Positions 57,721-64,000 of a DNA stretch of 64,000 bases are shown in pieces (position 1 is the first letter of the stretch; the number at the start of each line of letters is the position of its first letter). Source of the DNA: an uncultured Oscillospiraceae bacterium (lineage in GTDB: Bacteria > Bacillota > Clostridia > Oscillospirales > Oscillospiraceae); NCBI GenBank assembly GCA_934565655.1, contig CAKTIE010000005.1, positions 57,960 through 121,959 of the forward strand, read 5' to 3'. Position numbers and translations under genes: made by a program. The notes beneath the pieces are model-generated. The model searched no databases and was not told the DNA's origin. It was given only the letters and a program-made list of their open reading frames with translations.

Positions 57721-58914
57721 ATGAAAAAAGCACTGAGTGATATCACGGTTCTGGATCTGACCCGTGTTCTGGCAGGCCCCTACTGCACCATGATGCTGGC
57801 GGATTTCGGCGCCAACGTCATCAAGATCGAGGTTCCCGGCAAGGGCGACGACACCCGCGCCTTCGGCCCCCTGAAGAACGGCGCCAGCATGTACTATGCC
57901 AACGTCAACCGCAACAAGAAGGGCGTTACCCTGAACCTGAAGTCCCCGGAGGGCAAGAAGCTGTTTCTGGAGATGGTCAAGAAGGCCGACGTGGTGGTGG
58001 AAAACTACCGTCCCGGCGTCATGGACAAGCTGGGCGTAGGCTATGACGTGCTGAAGGAGGTCAACGACCAGATCATCTACGGCGCTGTCTCCGGCTTCGG
58101 CTGCTACGGCCCCTATTCCCAGCGTCCCGGCTACGACATCATTGCCCAGTCCAGCGGCGGTCTGATGAGCATCACCGGTGAGGCCGGCGGCCATCCCCTC
58201 CGCGTCGGTAACGCCATGGGCGACGTGCTGGGCGGCATGAACCTGACCATCGGCATCCTGACGGCCCTCCATGCCCGCGAGCTGACCGGCAAGGGCCAGC
58301 GTGTGGACGTGTCTCTGGTGGACTCCGTGGTGTCCAGCCTGGAGACCGGTACCCAGCGCTACTTCGCCTCCGGCAAGCAGCCTGAGCTGATGGGCAACCG
58401 CTACGCTTCCGCCTATCCCTACGACTCCTTCCGGGCCAGCGACGGCCTGTTCGTCATCGGCTGCGGCAACGACAAGCTGTATAACCTGCTGTGCACCAAG
58501 GTGCTGATGCGGGAGGATCTGCTGACCGATCCCCGGTTCGATACCAACGTGAAGCGCTGCGAGAATCACGAGGCCCTAAAGCCTGAGATCGAGAAGTGGA
58601 CCACCCAGCACACCATTGACGAGTGCGTGGATCTGATCCTTGCCGCAGGCGTGCCCGCCTCTCCCATCAACGATCTGAAGCGTGTTACCACCGATCCCCA
58701 TATCGCCGGTGCCCGCGAGATGTTCGTCCCCATGCACCATCCCGTTATCGGTGACATGAAGGTCAACGGCAACCCTGTGAAGCTGCTGGACACCAAGGCC
58801 GACATCTCCCGTCCCGCTCCCGCACTGGGCCAGGACAACGCCGCCATCTATGGCGAGTTGCTGGGCCTGACCGAAGCAGACCTGACCGCCCTGAAGGAGC
58901 AGCAGGTCATCTGA
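57721..58914 (+). CDS. Family III CoA-transferase (CaiB/BaiF)
   Basis: A 397-residue class III CoA-transferase. The N-terminus reads DLTRVLAGPYCTMMLADFGA; GRNKKG-type NRNKKGVTLNLKSPEGK and VENYRPGVMDKLG follow, and the catalytic Asp is in VDVSLVDSVVSS (about residue 200). These enzymes move CoA between carboxylic acids without ATP. The ATG at 57721 follows AAGGAG by about 9 bases and was chosen over 57703. It is divergent from the PrpR-like gene and shares its operator type with the lyase operon, so it probably activates the acid the lyase later cleaves. Confidence 0.92.
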   Translation: MKKALSDITVLDLTRVLAGPYCTMMLADFGANVIKIEVPGKGDDTRAFGPLKNGASMYYANVNRNKKGVTLNLKSPEGKKLFLEMVKKADVVVENYRPGVMDKLGVGYDVLKEVNDQIIYGAVSGFGCYGPYSQRPGYDIIAQSSGGLMSITGEAGGHPLRVGNAMGDVLGGMNLTIGILTALHARELTGKGQRVDVSLVDSVVSSLETGTQRYFASGKQPELMGNRYASAYPYDSFRASDGLFVIGCGNDKLYNLLCTKVLMREDLLTDPRFDTNVKRCENHEALKPEIEKWTTQHTIDECVDLILAAGVPASPINDLKRVTTDPHIAGAREMFVPMHHPVIGDMKVNGNPVKLLDTKADISRPAPALGQDNAAIYGELLGLTEADLTALKEQQVI

Positions 58915-58927
58915 CAACAGAAATCAG

Positions 58928-59010
58928 AACCTCCGGCTGGAGGTTTTGGTGAACGGAAGTGCATTCCAACGGCAAAAAACATCGGGAACCATGAGGTTCC
59001 CGATGTTTTT
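58928..59010. terminator. Two tandem terminators after the CoA-transferase gene
   Basis: First AACCTCC / GGAGGTTTT (58928-58946), then AAAAACATCGGGAACC / GGTTCCCGATGTTTTT with loop ATGA (58975-59010). The second also serves the converging V-ATPase operon. Confidence 0.88.
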
Positions 59011-59028
59011 GTTATGTGCCGGAAGCGG

Positions 59029-59463
59029 TTACTGCAGCAGCAGAAGGCTGAACACCAGCGTGAACAGGGCCACCGTTTCGATGATGCCGATGACGATGAA
59101 GTAGTTGGCGGTGCCCTTTCCGGTCTCGCCCAGCGCGTCGGCGGAGGCGGCGGCTACCTTGCCCTGGAAGAGGGCGGACAGGCCGATGGCCAGACCCGCG
59201 AAGATGCCGGTGAACATGGCCAGCGCCGCGTCACAGCCGCCCTCCACGGCGCTGCGGATGAAGTTCATCAGCAGGAAGCCATAGATGGTCTGGGTCAGCG
59301 GTGCGCCGGAGAAGGCCACCATGATGAAGGGAGCGGGCTTGCCGTTGGCGTAGCACTTTTTCCACGCGCCCACAGAAGCCTGAGCGGCAAAGCCGGAACC
59401 GAATGCGGAGCCCATGGCGGACAGGCCCAGAGCGCACGCCATACCAATAAATTCGATACTCAT
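59029..59463 (-). CDS. V-type ATP synthase subunit K (rotor ring)
   Basis: A 144-residue proteolipid with four membrane helices formed by two fused hairpins. The ion site is visible: LTQTIYGF in helix 2 (Leu, Thr, Gln, Tyr), Gln in ALFQGKVAAAS, and the essential Glu in GIIETVALF of helix 4. These match the Na+ ligands described for the Enterococcus hirae NtpK ring, so the rotor probably carries Na+. Last gene of the operon in this window, 18 bases after subunit I. Confidence 0.93.
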   Translation of the reverse strand: MSIEFIGMACALGLSAMGSAFGSGFAAQASVGAWKKCYANGKPAPFIMVAFSGAPLTQTIYGFLLMNFIRSAVEGGCDAALAMFTGIFAGLAIGLSALFQGKVAAASADALGETGKGTANYFIVIGIIETVALFTLVFSLLLLQ

Positions 59464-59481
59464 AATTGATCTCCTATTCGT

Positions 59482-61308
59482 TTATTTCTTGATTTTATCG
59501 CGTTTTCTGAAGGGATCGTAGGCAATACCGGCCCACTCCATACCCAGCTGCCCGGAGAACTCCAGCAGGTTCAGCCGCACGCCGTGAACCACCACGGACA
59601 GCAGTCCCATGACGATGTTCAGCCCGTGGCCGATCAGCAGGATCAGAATGGCGGCGATCACCAGCGGCCCCTTGAAGCCGAAGGCCATGTTGTTGAAGCT
59701 CTGGGCGATGGCCAGAGACGCCATGCCCACGGCGAACAGCCGGATATAGCTCATGATGTTGCCGAAGGCGCTGATGGTATTCAGGAACACCGTAAAGGCG
59801 TTGCCAAGACCTGCCTTCAGGCCCTGGGCAAAGGTTTTGTCCGGGGCCATGCCGCCGAAGCACACCACCAGCAGGAAGCCCGCAATGACCACGCAGGCCA
59901 CGGGGATCAGGTTCACCTGCTGGCCGATGACCAGATACAGCACCACGAAATACAGCGCGTCGATGGCGGCCAGCCAGCCCAGATCGGCAACCCAGCTGAG
60001 ATCACGCTCCTTCAGCTTGCGGCGGATGTTCATCACGCAGGCAAGGGACAGCTGCACCGTACCCAGAATGAAGCAGAATTTCATGATGGTGTTCTGCTGG
60101 GTGGTGGTGGAGACGTTGAAGTACGCCGGGTAGTTGGCAAAGTTGGGGATCACCAGCCGTTTCAGGAAGGGGACGTTCATGGCCTGCTCCAGGCCGAACC
60201 ATGTGCCGGTCAGCGCGCCCCATATGATGGTGGCGATGGACAGCACCCACAGAAGCTGCACGGCGGTGGAAGCCTTCTTGTTCTTCACCGTCAGCGCCAG
60301 CGCCGCCAGCAGGAAGAGGCAGCCGTATCCGGCGTCACCGATGATCATGGCGAAGAACAGGGTAAAGAACCCCAGGAACCAGAAGGAAATGTCGTACTCC
60401 CGATAGCCGGGGACGGTGCCCAGAATGTCGAACACCGGGATCATCAGGCGGGTGACCTTGTTGTACTTCACCTTGGTGGGCACCTTGTCATCATCCGCCG
60501 CCGGATCCTCCATGGCCCAGGCCCAATGGGCCTCGGCAGCGGCCTTTTTGAAGCCGTCCGCGTCCGCCGCCGGAAGATAACCGCTGAGCCACACCAGTCC
60601 GTCCTGACTCTGGGACGTGTTGCTGACGGCGGAGTATTCGGCGGCGTTCTGTGTCTTGAGCATCTGGTCGTGGATGCTGGGCAGATGAGCCGCCGCCTGG
60701 GTCAGGAAGGTCTCGCAGTCCGCAAGGGCCTGTGCGCAGTCCCGCTGCTCCTGCTCCAGCTCGTCCAGTCCCTTTTCCGGGATGGGGAATTCTGTGGCGG
60801 CGTACCCGGCAGGCAACGGGGCGAGGGCCGCCAGCGTAGGCATCTTGCCCACCGGAGCCAGCCGCACGAAGCGGATGTCCGGGTCGACCTCCAGGGCGGC
60901 CATAGTCTTTTTGTCGGTGCGGTAGATGTGGATGTCCCAGCCCTGGTCTTTCAGCGCCCGCAGCTCCGCCGGAGCGAAGCGGCCCCAGTCGGCCAGCTTT
61001 TCCGCCGCCGCGTGGGCGCTTGTCTGCTGCTCCAGCAGCGCCTTTTTGCGGCTCATGCAGTCGGACAGCTGCTGATAGAAGGCTTCAAATTCGCTGTCAG
61101 ACAGCACCGTTGTCTCCTGCGGGGTCTTGGGATACTCCTGCAGCGTCATCGCCATCCGGGACAGCTGGGCGAAGCGCTCCAGATGCTGCTGGTCGGCGCC
61201 GGCCTTCTCCGCGAAGTGGACGATGCCCAGCTCGCGGAGCTTATCCAGCAGGGCGTTTTTTTCCGAGGCGGCCGCCACAATGTGGACGACCTTCATTTTT
61301 TCGATCAT
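59482..61308 (-). CDS. V-type ATP synthase subunit I (stator, a-like)
   Basis: A 608-residue subunit. The N-terminal cytoplasmic half (to ~290) is rich in coiled coil and Glu/Gln; the C-terminal half holds about seven helices, with the essential Arg-containing helix region ISYIRLFAVGMASLAIAQ-like (IMSYIRLFAVGMAS). It forms the ion half-channels against ring K. It is shorter than many I subunits (~650). Its ATG overlaps the stop of subunit D. Confidence 0.94.
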   Translation of the reverse strand: MIEKMKVVHIVAAASEKNALLDKLRELGIVHFAEKAGADQQHLERFAQLSRMAMTLQEYPKTPQETTVLSDSEFEAFYQQLSDCMSRKKALLEQQTSAHAAAEKLADWGRFAPAELRALKDQGWDIHIYRTDKKTMAALEVDPDIRFVRLAPVGKMPTLAALAPLPAGYAATEFPIPEKGLDELEQEQRDCAQALADCETFLTQAAAHLPSIHDQMLKTQNAAEYSAVSNTSQSQDGLVWLSGYLPAADADGFKKAAAEAHWAWAMEDPAADDDKVPTKVKYNKVTRLMIPVFDILGTVPGYREYDISFWFLGFFTLFFAMIIGDAGYGCLFLLAALALTVKNKKASTAVQLLWVLSIATIIWGALTGTWFGLEQAMNVPFLKRLVIPNFANYPAYFNVSTTTQQNTIMKFCFILGTVQLSLACVMNIRRKLKERDLSWVADLGWLAAIDALYFVVLYLVIGQQVNLIPVACVVIAGFLLVVCFGGMAPDKTFAQGLKAGLGNAFTVFLNTISAFGNIMSYIRLFAVGMASLAIAQSFNNMAFGFKGPLVIAAILILLIGHGLNIVMGLLSVVVHGVRLNLLEFSGQLGMEWAGIAYDPFRKRDKIKK

Positions 61309-61919
61309 CGGCCCACCTCCTGCAGCTTCTTCTTGGCGATCTTGCCCCGCACCACGGCGGAGGTCTGCTGGTCGCCCAGATAGATGCCGATGACCCGGAT
61401 GTTCTCCTTGGCCTCGGGGATCTTTACCTTTTCAAACAGGTTCACCCGCTGGGCCGTGGCACGCAGCTCCTGCTCCAGCAGCTCCACCTGACGGCGCAGC
61501 GTCTTTTCCAGCGCGTCCAGCCGTGCGATCTCCCGCAGGCGCACCGCCGCGGTATCCACCCAAAGGGGATAGTCCGCCACGTCGTATTGGATGTCCTCGA
61601 AGCTCAGCTCCTGAAACACCGGCACCACAACGCCTGCGATGTTCTGCTCTCCGCAGACCACATGCCTGGGGCGGATGAGGGTCTCCAGACGTTTTTCCGC
61701 AGGGAAGCTGTCGTTTTCCGCAAACACGGCCACCCAGTCGTCCAGACCCGCCACGGCAGCCTGACGCTCCCGTGCCACCTGCTCCAGCTGAGCGGTGACC
61801 TGCATCACCACGGATTGCAGCTGCTGCTTCTTCAATTGCAGCGTGGGGAGATACCGCTGGAACTGCTTCAGGCGGTCCTTCTGCACCTTTAATTCATTTT
61901 TTGTCAGCTTGACAGCCAT
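61305..61919 (-). CDS. V-type ATP synthase subunit D (central stalk)
   Basis: A 204-residue, largely coiled-coil protein starting MAVKLTKNELKVQKDRLKQF, the D-subunit pattern. The C-terminal helix has ALEKTLRRQVELLEQELR. It is the rotating axle between the A3B3 head and ring K. The stop overlaps the start of subunit I by ATGA. Confidence 0.93.
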   Translation of the reverse strand: MAVKLTKNELKVQKDRLKQFQRYLPTLQLKKQQLQSVVMQVTAQLEQVARERQAAVAGLDDWVAVFAENDSFPAEKRLETLIRPRHVVCGEQNIAGVVVPVFQELSFEDIQYDVADYPLWVDTAAVRLREIARLDALEKTLRRQVELLEQELRATAQRVNLFEKVKIPEAKENIRVIGIYLGDQQTSAVVRGKIAKKKLQEVGR

Positions 61920-61929
61920 AGGCGCCTCC

Positions 61930-63225
61930 TTACTCCGCAGCGGCGCTCTTGGGCCATCTCTCCTGAATGAGACTGGATTTCAGGCCCGTCTCGTTGGGCT
62001 CGAAGCATTCGGCCAGGATCTCCCAGCCCAGATCCAGCGCCTCCTCCAGCGGGATGTTGACGCTCAGATCCATCAGCTTCGTCTCGAAGAGGTGGCCGTA
62101 TTTCAGCAGCTTTTCGTCCCACTCGGACATCATGAAGCCCATGGACTTCTTTTCCAGACTCTCCTTATAGGCGCTGTACAGGCGGATCATGCCGTCCATC
62201 AGGGCCCGGTGGTCGCTTCTGGTCTTGCCGTTGACGTTCTGCTTCAGGCGGGACAGGGAGCCGAAGGGCTCGATGTGGCCGTTTTTCAGGTAGTACTGGC
62301 CCTCGGTGATATAGCCGGTGTTGTCGGGCACGGGGTGGGTCACATCGTCGCCGGGCATGGTGGTCACGCCCAGAATGGTGATGGAGCCCGCGTCACCGAA
62401 GTCCACGGCCTTTTCATAGCGGGCCGCCAGGCAGCTGTACAGGTCGCCGGGATAGCCGCGGTTGGAGGGCACCTGCTCCATGGTGATGGCCATTTCCTTC
62501 TGGGCGTCGGCGTAGTTGGTCATATCCGTCAGCAGCACCAGCACACGCTTTCCGGCCAGTGCGAACTGCTCCGCCACGGCCAGTGCCATATCCGGCACCA
62601 GCGTACATTCCACGGTGGGGTCGGAGGCGGTGTGAATGAACATCACCGTGCGGCCCATGGCGCCGCTCTTTTCCAGCGTGTCGCGGAAATAGAGATAGTC
62701 GTCGTATTTCAGGCCCATGCCGCCCAGCACGATGATATCCACCTGCGCCTGCATGGCGATGCGGGACAGCAGCTGGTTATACGGCTCGCCGGACACGGAG
62801 AAGATGGGCAGCTTCTGGCTCTCCACCAGCGTGTTGAACACGTCGATCATGGGGATGCCGGTGCGGATCATCTTGTTGGGGACGATACGCTTGGAGGGGT
62901 TCACGGAGGGGCCGCCGATAGGGATCATATTCTCCGTCAGGGCCGGGCCGTTGTCACGGGGAACGCCCGCGCCGTCAAAGACGCGGCCCAGCAGGTGATC
63001 GGAGAAGGACACCATCATGGGGCGGCCCAGAAAACGGACGGGATCCGTGGTGCTGACGCCCTGGGTGCCGCTGAACACCTGCAAGGTCACCAGATCCTTG
63101 TCCAGCTTGATGACGTTGGCGTAGCTGTCGCCCACCAGCGCCAGGTCGCCGTTACGGACGCCGGAGGCCCGGACGGTCACCACGTTGCCCACGATGGATT
63201 CGATTTTCGTGTAAACTTTCTGCAT
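61930..63225 (-). CDS. V-type ATP synthase subunit B
   Basis: A 431-residue non-catalytic nucleotide-binding subunit. Motifs include the N-terminal beta barrel, [36 protein letters not shown], and [15 protein letters not shown] followed by [12 protein letters not shown]. The P-loop of catalytic subunits is replaced by [10 protein letters not shown], as expected for B. AGGTGA precedes the start. It lies 13 bases after subunit A. Confidence 0.95.
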   Translation of the reverse strand: MQKVYTKIESIVGNVVTVRASGVRNGDLALVGDSYANVIKLDKDLVTLQVFSGTQGVSTTDPVRFLGRPMMVSFSDHLLGRVFDGAGVPRDNGPALTENMIPIGGPSVNPSKRIVPNKMIRTGIPMIDVFNTLVESQKLPIFSVSGEPYNQLLSRIAMQAQVDIIVLGGMGLKYDDYLYFRDTLEKSGAMGRTVMFIHTASDPTVECTLVPDMALAVAEQFALAGKRVLVLLTDMTNYADAQKEMAITMEQVPSNRGYPGDLYSCLAARYEKAVDFGDAGSITILGVTTMPGDDVTHPVPDNTGYITEGQYYLKNGHIEPFGSLSRLKQNVNGKTRSDHRALMDGMIRLYSAYKESLEKKSMGFMMSEWDEKLLKYGHLFETKLMDLSVNIPLEEALDLGWEILAECFEPNETGLKSSLIQERWPKSAAAE

Positions 63226-63238
63226 ATTGACTCACCTC

Positions 63239-64000
63239 TCAAAGCACTGCCTTGCTCAGGTAAAAGTCCTTGAGCCGTTTTTCCTGCGCCTCGAACTCCG
63301 GCGTCCGGAACTCGGTATTGTGCCAGTCCAGGAACTCCTGCCGGAGCTGGTTGAAGAAGGCGCGGATCTCTTTCTTGTCGCTGAGGCTGAAATCACGCTT
63401 CAGCACATCGTACAGCACGTCGAACTCATGGCGCTGGCGGTCGGGGCCGCAGGCCGCGTCGATGGGATCGAAGGAGTTCTGCTGGAGATATACCGCGTCC
63501 AGCAGCTCGCCCTTCTGATAGACGATATAGTCTCCGGCGGAGGTGCCCTCCTCACCGATGACCTTCATCATCTGGTTGATCTCGCTGCTGCGCTTGAGGA
63601 TGGCGCGGGCCTGCTCCACCCGCTCCATGTCCACCACGCCCTGATACTTGGACCAGGAGTCGATGGGGTGGATGGCGGGGTATTTGCGGGCGTCGGAGCG
63701 CTCGCGGGACAGGCCATGGAACGCGCCCACTACCTTCAGCGTGGCCTGGGTCACAGGCTCCTCAAAGTTGCCGCCTGCGGGGGACACGGTGCCGCCGATG
63801 GTGACGGAGGCGATCTTGCCGTCCTTCAGCCGCACCTTACCGGCACGCTCGTAGAAGGCGGCGATGACGGATTCCAGATAGGCGGGGAAGGCTTCCTCGC
63901 CGGGGATCTCCTCCAGACGGCCGCTCATCTCACGCATGGCCTGGGCCCAGCGGCTGGTGGAGTCTGCCAGCAGCAGCACGTCCAGCCCCATCTGGCGGTA
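63239..64000 (-). CDS. V-type ATP synthase subunit A, C-terminal part
   Basis: The gene is open at the right edge, so the catalytic P-loop is outside the window. The visible part has DSTSRWAQAMREMSGRLEEI and EEAFPAYLES (head-domain motifs of catalytic A) and the C-terminal helical bundle. It hydrolyses or makes ATP at the A-B interface. The order A-B-D-I-K in the direction of transcription differs from the I-K-E-C-F-A-B-D order usual in Firmicutes. Confidence 0.95.
   Translation of the reverse strand, partial: YRQMGLDVLLLADSTSRWAQAMREMSGRLEEIPGEEAFPAYLESVIAAFYERAGKVRLKDGKIASVTIGGTVSPAGGNFEEPVTQATLKVVGAFHGLSRERSDARKYPAIHPIDSWSKYQGVVDMERVEQARAILKRSSEINQMMKVIGEEGTSAGDYIVYQKGELLDAVYLQQNSFDPIDAACGPDRQRHEFDVLYDVLKRDFSLSDKKEIRAFFNQLRQEFLDWHNTEFRTPEFEAQEKRLKDFYLSKAVL

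Overview
The window is chromosomal DNA from a GC-rich, anaerobic member of the Clostridia. My best guess is Oscillospiraceae-like (Oscillibacter / Dysosmobacter / Flavonifractor type). The basis is AGGAGG ribosome sites and TTGACA/TATAAT-like promoters in a GC-rich genome, a Rex redox repressor, a split sodium-pump decarboxylase, a V-type ATPase, an ECF vitamin transporter next to type III pantothenate kinase, and a Cys-rich mini-protein. No phage, plasmid or CRISPR locus is present. The assignment is inference, not a database result.

Layout. 1-1475: end of ffh, rpsP and a KH protein, closed by a terminator. 1490-2870: a palindromic intergenic repeat, mntP behind a probable Mn riboswitch, and a DUF4375 protein. 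3000-6470: a four-gene oxaloacetate decarboxylase Na+ pump. 6560-11250: sfsA, LysR, csaA, an EamA exporter, a NUDIX hydrolase, a tiny Cys-rich protein and rex. 11270-11790: tRNA-Arg(CCG) preceded by two 169-bp tandem repeats that each carry a 5' tRNA half. 11840-22810: XRE-cupin regulator plus class III aminotransferase, ogt, a membrane protein, an HD hydrolase, a PhzF protein, an ECF sigma/anti-sigma pair, pepT, LysR, MerR and a cupin. 22820-29530: a membrane glycosyltransferase with a two-component system, then an AraC regulator with an ABC-2 exporter. 29600-33490: a polar amino acid ABC importer with an AbgB-like amidohydrolase. 33530-40850: a small membrane protein, a HAD phosphatase, frameshifted coaX with a PanT-like S-component, TetR/DUF998, RNHCP, and a large HTH protein divergent from a lipoprotein.

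40870-48680 looks like a dedicated shikimate/quinate locus: two AroE paralogues, a shikimate kinase, a metal-dependent TIM-barrel enzyme, an MFS carrier and an Fe-S/FMN ene-reductase, with a divergent LysR. A 278-bp inverted-repeat element lies inside it. 48730-52810 is an MptD-type ECF transporter with an AraC activator. 53040-59010 is a carboxylate-catabolism locus: MatC/SLC13-type carrier, HMG-CoA-lyase-like enzyme, family III CoA-transferase and a PrpR-like AAA regulator. Its two transcription units carry the same spaced operator, GTTTCA-N22-TGAAAC, at nearly the same distance from their -10 boxes. 59030-64000 holds V-ATPase genes in the order A-B-D-I-K; subunit A runs off the window.

How it fits together. 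The decarboxylase pump and the V-ATPase rotor both carry residues typical of Na+ coupling, suggesting sodium-based energetics. Rex, the ene-reductase and the shikimate and CoA-thioester loci suggest a fermenter that uses plant-derived or host-derived organic acids as carbon sources or electron sinks. The most interesting leads are the reductive-looking shikimate cluster and the operator-defined CoA-transferase/lyase regulon.
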